Part shown: piece by piece, positions 10,239 through 18,554 of the stretch
Position numbering within the stretch: the first letter of the stretch is position 1
How the letters are laid out: the number at the start of each line of letters is the position of its first letter
Assembly (NCBI GenBank): GCA_021818585.1
Contig: JAKATU010000065.1
Span: 1-64,000 of the forward strand
DNA: 64,000 nucleotides
Direction: 5' to 3'
From: Acidobacteriota bacterium
Lineage (GTDB): Bacteria > Acidobacteriota > Terriglobia > Terriglobales > Acidobacteriaceae
Made by a program: the position numbers and the translations under genes
The notes under the pieces: generated by a model
Told to the model about the DNA's origin: nothing
The model's input: only the letters and a program-made list of their open reading frames with translations
The model's database searches: none

Positions 10239-10736
10239 CAACTTCTCCCCCGTCCTGATGTTGCACCAATATATCGCATGCGATTTGAGCAATGCAGAGG
10301 CCTGGCATCTTCCAGACAGATAGTTGCCTCTGTGGGCAACTGCCGTGATCCTGAAAGGCACCATAGGCACCAGCAGAGGTAATTTTTAACAATGCAGATG
10401 ATTACCTGGGAAGAAACGAAACCTCAAAATATGCAGGCCAATAAACTATCTGGCGTAATAATCCAACCCATCGTATATTGAACGTTAATAGCAATAGGCC
10501 CGGGAAAGCATTCATTTCATTGAATCAGGTGAAGGAGAAGACTCGTCCCCATTTCAATCGCAGCGATTAATATTTATATTCTAGCCAACATTTTTCAACA
10601 AAAGTAACTATTGAGTGGTAACCCATGATTTCTTGACTCTATTACTGCTTCCGAGGGAAGCTTCAGTACAAGTTTCTGTATAACCAGTCCGCCCCACTTT
10701 GGAAAATCCTCCCCGCCTTCGGAGGCATCTGCCGAA
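10239..10736. other. divergent regulatory gap between the rsb operon and the sigma-54 activator
   Basis: This AT-richer stretch must contain the promoters of both flanking genes. I found no clean sigma-54 site (GG-N10-GC with TTGC) and no convincing -35/-10 pair. A TTGACT at about 10634 lacks a good -10 partner. No small coding sequence with an SD was seen. Confidence 0.5.
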
Positions 10737-12140
10737 ATGAACATCGCTTTAATCACGACGCAATATACTTTGTATGCTGCGCTGAAAGCATCTCTGGGAG
10801 CGAATTTCGAGATCCAGCAGATTCAGGATCGGTACCCCGTTGAGCAATTTCTCGCCGCTGAGACTTTTGATATTGCCATTCTCGATCTGAACTCTGCCAT
10901 TGGCTCCCTGGAATCCCGCAAAGAGCTTGCACGCACATATATGGACTCCGGCGTGTCCCTGATTCTGCTCGCCGATGACACCATGCGAACCTGCGCCTCG
11001 GACCTCGTCAAGGAGGGTGCATACGGATACTGCCGGGTGCCTCTGCATGTAGCCGAGATGAAGGCCATGCTGCGCCGCGCGAATGAGACAACCCAGCTCA
11101 AGCGTGAGCTGCGCGCCACGCAAAAGAAGCTCGAGCACAATACGGCATGCGACCAGATGATCGGCTCCAGTCCGCAGATGCGGCAGGTCTACAGCCTCAT
11201 TCACCGCGTGGCCAACTTTGACAACAACGTGCTGGTCACCGGCGAAAGCGGCACCGGCAAGGAACTCATCGCGCGGGCCATCCACAACCTCGGTGACCGC
11301 GCAGGACGCCCCTTCGTCGCTGTCTCGTGCGGTGCCATTCCCGAAACCCTCATCGAGTCGGAGCTCTTTGGCCATGACAAGGGCGCCTTTACCGGAAGCA
11401 CCGGCAATCGCGCCGGTCTGCTGGAACAAGCCGGCGACGGAACCGTATTCCTCGATGAGATCGGCGAGTTGAGTCTCTTCACCCAGGTCAAGCTGCTCCG
11501 TGTCCTGCAGCAGAAGGAGTTTATGCGCCTCGGCGGCTCGCGGCTCATTCCGCTCAAGGCGCGTCTCATCTTCGCCACGCACCGCGACCTCGACGAAATG
11601 GTAGCCCGCACCCAGTTCCGGCAGGACCTCTATTACCGCATCAACGTAGTCAAAATCGAGGCTCCCCCGCTGCGTGAGCGTCCCGAGGACATCTGCAAGA
11701 TCGCCCTTCACTTCCTCATGCAGTACTCGCAGACCTACCACAAACAAATGGAAGACATCGACCCGACAGCCATGAGCCAGCTCATGAGCTACTCATGGCC
11801 AGGCAATGTACGCGAACTGGAAAATGTGGTGCAGCGTGCCGTCCTGCTCTCCACCGGGAGCAAGCTCATGGTCGAAGACCTGCCCGAGCATCTGCGCGAC
11901 GAATCCGTCGTGGAAATGGTCGAAGATCAGCTCTCCGGCTCCTTCGAGCGGCAACTGAGAGACTACAAGGTGAAGCTGGCGGTCGCCGCCATCCGCGAAA
12001 ACGGCGGCAACAAGACGCTGGCTGCACGCAGCCTCAACATCTCGCGCGCTTATCTTCACCGCCTCATTCGCCTGGCCGACAACAACGAGCCGGAGCAACT
12101 CGACGAGCCGGAATCCGGCAACGCGGTCACCATCATGTAA
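10737..12140 (+). CDS. sigma-54-dependent transcriptional activator with degenerate receiver
   Basis: An NtrC-class enhancer-binding protein of 467 residues. Residues 1-120 form a receiver-like domain that keeps Asp50 but lacks the acidic pair near residue 10 and has Val101 where the conserved Lys is expected. The AAA+ domain (about 140-375) has Walker A GESGTGKE, the sigma-54 contact loop as GAFTGS (219-224) instead of GAFTGA, Walker B VFLDEIGEL and the arginine-finger region. A Fis-type HTH (LAARSLNISRAYLHRLIR) is at the C-terminus. It is followed by a strong terminator. It may regulate the sigma-54-type promoters at 17.6-30.4 kb, but that is inference. Confidence 0.95.
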   Translation: MNIALITTQYTLYAALKASLGANFEIQQIQDRYPVEQFLAAETFDIAILDLNSAIGSLESRKELARTYMDSGVSLILLADDTMRTCASDLVKEGAYGYCRVPLHVAEMKAMLRRANETTQLKRELRATQKKLEHNTACDQMIGSSPQMRQVYSLIHRVANFDNNVLVTGESGTGKELIARAIHNLGDRAGRPFVAVSCGAIPETLIESELFGHDKGAFTGSTGNRAGLLEQAGDGTVFLDEIGELSLFTQVKLLRVLQQKEFMRLGGSRLIPLKARLIFATHRDLDEMVARTQFRQDLYYRINVVKIEAPPLRERPEDICKIALHFLMQYSQTYHKQMEDIDPTAMSQLMSYSWPGNVRELENVVQRAVLLSTGSKLMVEDLPEHLRDESVVEMVEDQLSGSFERQLRDYKVKLAVAAIRENGGNKTLAARSLNISRAYLHRLIRLADNNEPEQLDEPESGNAVTIM

Positions 12141-12164
12141 GCCAATCATCCGGCCGAAAGCTCT

Positions 12165-12195
12165 AAAGCCGCAGCTTAAACGCTGCGGCTTTTTT
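12165..12195 (+). terminator. rho-independent terminator after the sigma-54 activator
   Basis: An 11-bp stem AAAGCCGCAGC/GCTGCGGCTTT (12165-12175 with 12182-12192) with a six-base loop, running into a T-run. It lies 24 nt after the stop codon. Confidence 0.9.
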
Positions 12196-12289
12196 CGGCC
12201 CAACAGCCCTCCGTTGATCAACGAGGATACAAACCTGAAGGGAAACACCCCGCACGCGATACCATACTTGCCATACCGGAAAACCAGAG

Positions 12290-13810
12290 ATGCCAATCAC
12301 TGAACAGGACTCCCAAGACACCCTCGCGCCCAATCCAACCATCTGGGATCGTTCCGCCGCAGGACGATGGTTCGCCCGCATCTTCAGCTTTGAACTGCTG
12401 ATGATCTCCACCCTGCTCATCCTGCCTTTGATGATCTCTCTCACGTTCACCAGCGCAAAGTCATTTCTCCATGACCCGGACATCTGGTGGCATCTTGCCA
12501 ATGCCAGGCATCTGTTTACCTCCGGATTCATCCACACCGAACCCTACTCCTTCACCGTCGCCGGCAAGCCCTGGATCAACCCCGAATGGGGCGCGGAAGT
12601 TCCCTATTGGCTGGGATACTCTAACTGGGGGTTGCAGGGACTCTTCGTCGTGGCTGTTATTGCCGGCTGCCTTAATATCCTCGGCATCTATCTGCTCGCG
12701 CGGATTCGCACGGGACACATGTGGAGCGCCTTTACAGCCGCATTCCTGGGAACTCCACTACTCTTTCTGAACTTCGGCACCCGCACCATTCTGTGGGGCT
12801 ATATATGCCTGATTATCGAATTCGCGATCCTCGAACTATGGAGCAAGGGACACCGGCGCCTGCTGTGGCTGCTCCCTCCGCTCTTCTGCCTCTGGATTAA
12901 TGTCCACAGTTCCTGGGCTATGGGATTTTTTCTCTTCGTGCTGTTTGCGGTATCGCGGCATATTTCCTTTTCGCTTGGGGATTTCTATTCAGAACGGCTG
13001 CCGCTCGCACAACTCCGTCAGCTCTGGATTGCCGCCGCCGCTTCGTTCGCGCTGCTGTTCATCAATCCCTACGGCTGGAAGCTCGTCTGGTATCCCGTTA
13101 AATATGCAATGCGCCTTAAGCTCAGCGTCGCTATCGTGCAGGAATGGCAGCCACTGCAGCTCACTACCTTCGACGGCAAGGTCGTGGTCCTGATTGTTGT
13201 GCTCTTTCTGTTAGCGAACGGAATCCGCAGACGCCGATGGGATATATTCGAGCTTTTCCTCGTCACCTTTGGGGTATATGCGGCAGTTGAACACAGTCGA
13301 TTCGCCTGCCTGCTTGCCATCTTCGTCACCCCCAGCCTGGCTTACGAGTTCAATCGGCTGTGGCTCCATGGTAAAAATCCTGACCAGAAGCGCCCGCTCC
13401 TGAACATAGCGTTCCTGATTGCTTTCTGGATCTTTGGGATCTCACGTCTTCCTTCCACCGCAAATCTGCAAGCCGCCTATGCGAAGAGTTTCCCCACCCA
13501 ACTGGTCAGTGAGATACAGCCGGACTGGCGGGTCATGAACTCCATAGAAATCGGCGGGTTTCTGGCTCTCAATAACAAACCTGAGTTCATCGATACCCGC
13601 TACGACATCTTTGATTACAACGGGGTCCTCAGGCCTTTTCTGAGTGCCATGTACATTCACAACACCCTGAGCATCTTGAAGAAATTCAACATCGACCATG
13701 TTCTGTTCGAGAAGAACTCTTCCATGACCTACTTCCTGCTCCACACCACCGGATGGAAGGAAATCGGCGAACAAAACGGATTTGTTCTGTTTGCCCGAGA
13801 CGAAAAGTAA
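12290..13810 (+). CDS. polytopic membrane protein, GT-C-like
   Basis: The 506-residue protein has about ten hydrophobic segments after a 35-residue N-terminal tail, and a first external loop with HDPDIWWHLANARH and EPYSFT. This loop pattern recurs in polyprenyl-phosphate-sugar (GT-C) type membrane proteins; substrate and activity are unknown. A soluble C-terminal part of about 130 residues follows the last membrane segment. It is convergent with a methyltransferase gene, with 20 bp between stops, and probably belongs to the adjacent surface-glycan functions. Confidence 0.8.
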   Translation: MPITEQDSQDTLAPNPTIWDRSAAGRWFARIFSFELLMISTLLILPLMISLTFTSAKSFLHDPDIWWHLANARHLFTSGFIHTEPYSFTVAGKPWINPEWGAEVPYWLGYSNWGLQGLFVVAVIAGCLNILGIYLLARIRTGHMWSAFTAAFLGTPLLFLNFGTRTILWGYICLIIEFAILELWSKGHRRLLWLLPPLFCLWINVHSSWAMGFFLFVLFAVSRHISFSLGDFYSERLPLAQLRQLWIAAAASFALLFINPYGWKLVWYPVKYAMRLKLSVAIVQEWQPLQLTTFDGKVVVLIVVLFLLANGIRRRRWDIFELFLVTFGVYAAVEHSRFACLLAIFVTPSLAYEFNRLWLHGKNPDQKRPLLNIAFLIAFWIFGISRLPSTANLQAAYAKSFPTQLVSEIQPDWRVMNSIEIGGFLALNNKPEFIDTRYDIFDYNGVLRPFLSAMYIHNTLSILKKFNIDHVLFEKNSSMTYFLLHTTGWKEIGEQNGFVLFARDEK

Positions 13811-13830
13811 AGACCTGGCCTGGTTTCCAC

Positions 13831-14538
13831 TCACTGGCAAAGCAGCGCGTACTGCCCACCCAGCGGAAGCCGGGCCAGCCATCCTTCTATAAAAGCAAGC
13901 CGCTTCAGTTTCTCCGGCGCATACAGAAAGTACCGCGTCTCGACCGGGACCATCCCGGCGGATGAAAACAGCGTTCTTGCCTCGGGCGCGCTAAGCAGTT
14001 CCGCATCCACATCCACGGGACAGCGCTTCACTATGCCCCGCGTCACAGGGTTCCAGGGATTGTGCTCTATCAGACAGAAGTATCCGCCCGGCGCCAGCAC
14101 TCGCTGGATCTCACGCGCCAGCGCCACCCGCGCAGCGCCGTGTACGTGGTGAAACACGCAAACGGCAGTCACAAAATCCATCGACTGATCCGCGAACGGC
14201 AACTCCTCCAGCGAAGGCTGGACATGCAGGGCGATGTCGCTTCCCTCCGGCAGCATCGTGCTGGCCGGATCACACCCGGCAGCCTCGGCGAAGATCCCTC
14301 GGCCTAATGTAAGAAGATCGCCCTGACCGCAACCCACGTCCAGCCATTTCATGCTGCCGGGATTTTTCCCCTGCCGGCGCAGAATCAGGTCAATCAGTTC
14401 CACTTTCTTACGGTGAAAATACAGCGGATCATTCGAAAACTGGCTCCGCATGGGGTCGGCAAGCAGGTCGCTGTAGCTCGACGAGTAGCGGTCAAACTCC
14501 GGTTCCGCATTTTGCCTGCCCGCGTCAGCCATCACCAT
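13831..14538 (-). CDS. class I SAM-dependent methyltransferase
   Basis: The 235-residue protein has SAM motif I WLDVGCGQGDLL, an acidic loop (CDPAS), motif LPFADQSMDFVTAVCVFHHV and RVLAPGGYFCLIEHNP, all typical of Methyltransf_11/25 enzymes. The acceptor is unknown; context suggests a glycan or lipid-linked sugar. Its start overlaps the upstream membrane-protein gene by 14 nt. GGAG four bases before ATG 14538 supports that start; ATG 14532 is the alternative. Confidence 0.88.
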   Translation of the reverse strand: MVMADAGRQNAEPEFDRYSSSYSDLLADPMRSQFSNDPLYFHRKKVELIDLILRRQGKNPGSMKWLDVGCGQGDLLTLGRGIFAEAAGCDPASTMLPEGSDIALHVQPSLEELPFADQSMDFVTAVCVFHHVHGAARVALAREIQRVLAPGGYFCLIEHNPWNPVTRGIVKRCPVDVDAELLSAPEARTLFSSAGMVPVETRYFLYAPEKLKRLAFIEGWLARLPLGGQYALLCQ

Positions 14539-16105
14539 TCCGCTCCCAGATCTGCATGCCGTTCGAGAACGACTTCACCTCGTGATAGTGGCTGTGCAGG
14601 TAATCATCCATCAGGAATCCATAGGGCGGCCTCTTGGCGGAACCCGGCAATAGATGGTGTATCTCTGCCAGCGCCGCGCCGCCCTGCCAAAGCACATACT
14701 TCACCTGGTGCTCGTCAATTTCCCGAATCGCCTCCTGATACTGGGCCTTGGTGTAATAGCCGTAAGTCAGCAGGTTAAACCGCGTCGGGTCAGGATTTTG
14801 GTCGAGGAAGTAATAGCTGGGACAGTACTGGAAGCAGAAGATATACTCGCCCGGATTCGTGTGATCCTCAAGATACTTCAGCTCCGGCATATTCTTGTAC
14901 ACCCAGACGGTTCCAACCCGCGTATGCACGGGATGAGTGCCGAACATCATCAGAAAATTGGACAACGCCAGCGCCACGCTGCAGATGGCGATCAACTGGA
15001 CCGCGATTTCCGATACCTTGTTCCGGTATTCCATCACGAAGTAAAGCAGCATCACAAGAAACAACGGCGAACCGCAGGCCAGGTGGAACAACTCCTTGCG
15101 ATGAATTTCTGAGAACCACAGCGCTCCGCCGCATAGCAGAAACAGCAGTATCTTCGGCTTGAGTACATCTTTCCAGCGCAGCGCGGCCAGTGCCACCAGC
15201 AGGAACGGCAATGCGTCCACCAGAAAATAAGGCCCTGTCAGAATCGGCCCAAACACCGCCAGCACAGAGAGTCCATTTGCGGTATGCGTGAACTCATGCC
15301 AGTACTGCATCGTTCCCCAGCCGTAGGGCACATCGTTCACCGTGGAGTAGCTGGTCATCGGCCAGATGTAGTTGTCGTAGATCATGTCCCACAACGCACC
15401 CTGGCTCCAGAAGTACAACAGGCCCACACCCATGAAGACCGAATAACTGGCCGTAAAGATCAGCAACGGCTTCACTCGGATCTGCTTCTGCCACAGCAAC
15501 ACGATCATCCATGCCATCACCGCTGCATAGAGATACACCCCCCTCGGCTGCAGCGTGTAAGTGGTCAATGCCGCCAGAAAGCCCGCTGCCCAAAGCCACA
15601 CGCTCTGCCTGCGCTCGAACCACAACACAACACAGATCACGCCCATCAGCGCGAAGAAATTGCTGTCCGTGTGGTAGCTCATCAGCGGCCACATGCCGCC
15701 AAAATACGCAGCCACCAGGGTCACCGGCGGCAGCCATGCGTACTGGCGCAGCACCTGCCGGCCCAGGCAATAGAGGGCGATTCCCGTTCCCCACGACGAC
15801 ACAAACAGGCACACGCGTGCGCCGAAGAAATCCGCCCCGAATATGCGCATGAACAACGCATTCCACCAGAAACTGCCCGGGCCTTCGTCCTCCACAAAAT
15901 TCCTGGCGAATACGTCGCCATGCAGCATGCGCACCGCACCCGACTCCAGCAGCGCAGCCTGGAAAAAAAACATGAACGGCAGTACATAAATTGCGGATAC
16001 TGCACAGAAAATGAGCAGGCTGCGATTCCTCTGGAACCAGCCCGGCGTCTTTGCGCTCAGGCTCTTATCCATGGTTAACGTTTGGGATTCGGACGTGGAA
16101 CTCAT
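14525..16105 (-). CDS. GT-C-fold (GT39-like) membrane glycosyltransferase candidate
   Basis: The 526-residue polytopic protein has an N-terminal membrane segment, then a periplasmic loop with the acidic FVEDEGPGSFWW motif where GT39/ArnT enzymes carry catalytic acids, about ten more membrane segments and a soluble C-terminal domain. It probably transfers a sugar from a polyprenyl phosphate, made by the upstream GT2, to an unknown acceptor. The frame is open to 16276 but would overlap that GT2. AGGAGG three bases before ATG 16105 supports the shorter start. Confidence 0.82.
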   Translation of the reverse strand: MSSTSESQTLTMDKSLSAKTPGWFQRNRSLLIFCAVSAIYVLPFMFFFQAALLESGAVRMLHGDVFARNFVEDEGPGSFWWNALFMRIFGADFFGARVCLFVSSWGTGIALYCLGRQVLRQYAWLPPVTLVAAYFGGMWPLMSYHTDSNFFALMGVICVVLWFERRQSVWLWAAGFLAALTTYTLQPRGVYLYAAVMAWMIVLLWQKQIRVKPLLIFTASYSVFMGVGLLYFWSQGALWDMIYDNYIWPMTSYSTVNDVPYGWGTMQYWHEFTHTANGLSVLAVFGPILTGPYFLVDALPFLLVALAALRWKDVLKPKILLFLLCGGALWFSEIHRKELFHLACGSPLFLVMLLYFVMEYRNKVSEIAVQLIAICSVALALSNFLMMFGTHPVHTRVGTVWVYKNMPELKYLEDHTNPGEYIFCFQYCPSYYFLDQNPDPTRFNLLTYGYYTKAQYQEAIREIDEHQVKYVLWQGGAALAEIHHLLPGSAKRPPYGFLMDDYLHSHYHEVKSFSNGMQIWERNGDG

Positions 16106-16154
16106 TCCCCTCCTGAAAGCTGGCATGAAAAATTTACGGATTCGCTCCCGCTCA

Positions 16155-17231
16155 TCATGAGATGATGCCGGGCCGCTCACAGGCTCGATCCCGGCCTTCG
16201 GAATCAGCTTCCGCGGAAACGCTGGTTTGGGGCACGGCAAAGCCGCCGTCCGAGGCGGAAAAAGGACGCGAATCACACAGAATCACTGCCCGAGGCACAC
16301 GCATTGCATGCACCGGAAGATTCCTCGCTTCGGCTACGACATAGAGCGGTCGGCCCTTTGACTCCTCGTAAACCCGCGCCACGTAATCGCCGATCGCGCC
16401 CAGCGCAAGCAGAATGATCCCCGAGAAGATACACTGCAGCGCAATCAGCGAGGCCCAGCCGCGCACCAGGTTGGAGCCCGCCATGGCCAGCACAAGCACA
16501 ATAAAAAGATACGTAAAGCCAATCAGACCAAGCACGCACCCGACCGCAATGCTGAGCCGCAATGGAAAGGCAGAAAACGAAGAAATCCCCGTCCATGCAA
16601 AGCGAATCATCTTCCAAAGCGAGTAATGTGTGTAACCGGCAGCTCGAGGCTGGCGTTCGTAGGGAATCACAATCTCCCGCAAGCCGCACCACGCGGCAAG
16701 CCCCCGCATGTAGCGGTGCTGCTCGCGCAGGCTGCGCATCACCTGTACGCCCCGGCGACTGTAAAGCCGAAAGTCACCCACTTGCGGCGTCAGTTTCTGG
16801 TCCGCCATGCGTGCCATCAACTGGTAATACAGCCCAGCGCTCCAGCGTTTGAAAGGCGTGTCGCTCTCGCGCAAAACTCGCTGCGGAGAAACCAGGTCAT
16901 ACCCCTGCTCGCACAACGCCAGCATGCGCGGCAGCAGCTCCGGCGGATCCTGCAGGTCGGCGTCCATCACCACCACGGCGTCGCCCTCGGCAAAATCGAG
17001 CCCCGCGGTAATCGCCGTCTGGTGCCCGAAATTCCGGCTCAGCCGGATCAGCTTCACGCCGGCGTCTTCGGCCGCTATCCGCTCAATCATCTCGGGGGTG
17101 GAATCCGTGCTGCCGTCATCGACGAAAATCACTTCCCAGCGCACATCCCGCAGCACTTCCCGCAGACGGCCGAGCGTGATCGGAAGAGTCTGCTCTTCGT
17201 TCAAAACCGGAATGACAAGAGAGAGCAGCAC
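16155..17231 (-). CDS. GT2 glycosyltransferase, DPM/ArnC-like
   Basis: Predicted to make a polyprenyl-phosphate sugar. The 358-residue protein has the GT2 signatures LSLVIPVLNEE, VIFVDDGSTDST, VVMDADLQDPPE (DXD-like) and GDFRLYSR. Two membrane helices follow at about residues 225-250 and 260-285. A 60-residue polar tail after the helices looks disordered. The start is GTG 17231; no good SD is visible. It heads a three-gene unit with the GT-C protein and the methyltransferase. Confidence 0.9.
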   Translation of the reverse strand: MLLSLVIPVLNEEQTLPITLGRLREVLRDVRWEVIFVDDGSTDSTPEMIERIAAEDAGVKLIRLSRNFGHQTAITAGLDFAEGDAVVVMDADLQDPPELLPRMLALCEQGYDLVSPQRVLRESDTPFKRWSAGLYYQLMARMADQKLTPQVGDFRLYSRRGVQVMRSLREQHRYMRGLAAWCGLREIVIPYERQPRAAGYTHYSLWKMIRFAWTGISSFSAFPLRLSIAVGCVLGLIGFTYLFIVLVLAMAGSNLVRGWASLIALQCIFSGIILLALGAIGDYVARVYEESKGRPLYVVAEARNLPVHAMRVPRAVILCDSRPFSASDGGFAVPQTSVSAEADSEGRDRACERPGIIS

Positions 17232-17276
17232 AGGAGGTTCAAAGAGCCAGATTCGGGGCTAAAAAATTATCATACT

Positions 17277-17338
17277 AATAAAAACTCGCCGGTGAGCACG
17301 GCAGACTGTGGGTACAGCCAGTCGTGCTCAAAGGCGAG
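17277..17338 (-). terminator. terminator downstream of Flp pilin 1
   Basis: Read on the minus strand, CTCGCC-TTT-GAGCACG pairs with CGTGCTC-ACC-GGCGAG around a 20-base structured loop and is followed by TTTTTATT. This fits a rho-independent terminator ending pilin 1 transcription before the glycosyltransferase operon. Confidence 0.75.
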
Positions 17339-17351
17339 GGGTTGTTTCTAA

Positions 17352-17387
17352 AGACTCCGGAGTGCTCCAGAGAGCTCACCGGAGTCT
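17352..17387 (-). terminator. second hairpin directly after pilin 1
   Basis: AGACTCCGG pairs with CCGGAGTCT (17352-17360 with 17379-17387), with an inner GCTC/GAGC helix. It has no T-run. It lies between the pilin stop and the T-tailed terminator and may protect the mRNA 3' end. Confidence 0.5.
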
Positions 17388-17411
17388 ATGCGTTTAGCTG
17401 CTGCTGGCCAA

Positions 17412-17600
17412 TTAGGCAATGGCGAGCTTGGATGAAATCGCGGTGTAGATGGCGCTGACTTCCGCGGAGATGCCCGAAATGGCAGCCACGGCGGCCAGCG
17501 AAATGAAGCCGACGAGCAGAGCGTATTCGATCAGATCCTGGCCTTCTTCGTTATTCAGGATCATCTGAGCCTTCAGAGCCAGCATGGAGAGCATGTTCAT
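17412..17600 (-). CDS. flp: Flp/Fap-family type IVb pilin, copy 1
   Basis: The 62-residue prepilin is the predicted main subunit of a Tad pilus. It has a 20-residue leader ending NNEEG, then QDLIEYALLVGFISLAAVAA with the Glu+5/Tyr+6 pair that defines Flp pilins. Cleavage by the TadV peptidase after Gly20 would leave a mature 42-residue protein. GAGGA eight bases before ATG is a good SD. It is 58/62 identical to the adjacent copy 2 (differences M13L, S56A, K58Q, I61T), so it is a tandem duplicate. It has its own sigma-54 promoter and terminator. Confidence 0.95.
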   Translation of the reverse strand: MNMLSMLALKAQMILNNEEGQDLIEYALLVGFISLAAVAAISGISAEVSAIYTAISSKLAIA

Positions 17601-17664
17601 AGTATTTATCCTCGCACTTTAAAGTGGGGCGCCTGTCCGCAGACAAGCCCTTGCGCATTATGCT

Positions 17665-17682
17665 TGCAAGTCAGCAGCCAAA
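17665..17682 (-). promoter_or_regulatory. sigma-54 promoter of Flp pilin 1
   Basis: The minus strand reads TTGGCTGCTGACTTGCA: -24 TTGGC and -12 TTGCA with the GG and GC exactly ten bases apart. The predicted start near 17654 gives a leader of about 54 nt. Confidence 0.8.
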
Positions 17683-17728
17683 CCAGTCAGCAGCTCTTCC
17701 TGATCTTAAAATCAAGCACATAAAACCT

Positions 17729-17748
17729 CATAACACGGAGGTGTTATG
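17729..17748. promoter_or_regulatory. inverted repeat upstream of pilin 1, candidate activator site
   Basis: A perfect inverted repeat CATAACAC-GGAG-GTGTTATG. Its centre is 72 bases upstream of the -12 GC of the pilin 1 promoter (about -84), the range used by sigma-54 activators. A matching TAACAC-N4-GTGCTA site lies at the same distance from the pilin 2 promoter. Confidence 0.55.
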
Positions 17749-17900
17749 TTGTCCCAGGTATACAAATAGAAGAAGCGGCGAAGACCTTGTACACTCGCGA
17801 TTGCGGCATCCGCAATTTCATAGGACAAAATTAAGCTCAGATTGTATGCCGTTGGATGCCGGATCAGGTTTGCGGATGAAAATGGACTTCGAAAGTAGAA
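17749..17900. other. rest of the gap between the two pilin genes
   Basis: No credible gene. It contains one more perfect inverted repeat, ATTGCGG-CAT-CCGCAAT at 17800-17816, of unknown role. The open frame covering the region on the minus strand has no SD and spans the pilin 2 terminator hairpin. Confidence 0.5.
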
Positions 17901-17931
17901 GGCTCCGGGGAGCGTTGGTGCATCCGGAGCC
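17901..17931 (-). terminator. hairpin downstream of Flp pilin 2
   Basis: GGCTCCGG pairs with CCGGAGCC (17901-17908 with 17924-17931); on the minus strand it is followed by TTCTACTTT, a weak T-rich tail. It lies 26 nt after the pilin 2 stop. Confidence 0.6.
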
Positions 17932-17957
17932 CGTGATCTCACATGGAGAAACCTGGA

Positions 17958-18146
17958 TTACGCGGTTGCAAGCTGAGAAGCAATCGCGGTGTAGATGGCG
18001 CTGACTTCCGCGGAGATGCCTGAGATGGCAGCCACTGCGGCCAGCGAAATGAAGCCAACGAGCAGAGCGTATTCGATCAGATCCTGACCTTCTTCGTTGT
18101 TCAGAATCAACTGAGCCTTCAGCGCCAGCATGGAGAGCATGTTCAT
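17958..18146 (-). CDS. flp: Flp/Fap-family type IVb pilin, copy 2
   Basis: A 62-residue prepilin nearly identical to copy 1, with the same leader, Gly20 cleavage site and QDLIEYALLVG core. Three of the four differences fall in the last seven residues, which in Flp pilins are likely surface-exposed. The 5' leader, SD and sigma-54 promoter are also duplicated. The rest of the intergenic DNA has diverged, so the duplication is not very recent or the conserved parts are under selection. Confidence 0.95.
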   Translation of the reverse strand: MNMLSMLALKAQLILNNEEGQDLIEYALLVGFISLAAVAAISGISAEVSAIYTAIASQLATA

Positions 18147-18208
18147 AGTATTTATCCTCGCACGTTCAAGTGGGGCGCCTGCCCGCAGACAAGCCCCTAC
18201 TAAAATGC

Positions 18209-18226
18209 TGCAAATAAGCGACCAAA
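18209..18226 (-). promoter_or_regulatory. sigma-54 promoter of Flp pilin 2
   Basis: The minus strand reads TTGGTCGCTTATTTGCA, with GG-N10-GC spacing and TTGCA at -12. It sits at the position equivalent to the pilin 1 promoter. Confidence 0.78.
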
Positions 18227-18272
18227 CCTGAGAAAGGTCTAATCCTTTAATGCAATCAATGATTTAGCAGCG

Positions 18273-18292
18273 GTTAACACGTTCGTGCTATC
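18273..18292. promoter_or_regulatory. inverted repeat upstream of pilin 2, candidate activator site
   Basis: GTTAACAC-GTTC-GTGCTATC keeps the TAACAC-N4-GTG half-sites of the pilin 1 repeat, with its centre 72 bases upstream of the -12 GC, as in pilin 1. Confidence 0.5.
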
Positions 18293-18554
18293 TTCACCCT
18301 CGTATACAGAATCGTCGCGAAAATGCGAATCCGTAAACATCAGGTACGCAAGATAGGCGCCCTGGATGGATGTTTCGAGGCGATGCGCAAGGAATAGATA
18401 ACAAATTAGTTATCCCAGATGATCTCTCAAAGTAACCCTAAATTGCTCATCGCTTGGGCTAAAAAAGAGAGATGCTCAGCGACGAGAGGTGAGGAAGGAG
18501 AGAAATTCAGACTGCCAGCGGCTAAACACAGCGTCCGGAAATCTTGAACCGATT
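18293..18554. other. gap between pilin 2 and pilin 3, no supported gene
   Basis: AT-rich. It contains ATAAC-AAATTA-GTTAT at about 18397-18412, a small inverted repeat. A minus-strand T6 run near 18462-18467 lacks a convincing stem before it. A 33-codon open frame on the minus strand (18239-18340) has no SD and was not accepted. Confidence 0.4.

Noticed and set aside
17712..17942. A 76-codon minus-strand frame between the two pilins
   Set aside because: It runs through the pilin 2 terminator hairpin and the proposed activator repeat and has no SD.
18239..18340. A 33-codon minus-strand frame between pilins 2 and 3 (starts MFTDSHFRDDSVYEG)
   Set aside because: No SD and no recognisable feature, and it overlaps the proposed activator site of pilin 2. 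Its balanced composition is suggestive only.
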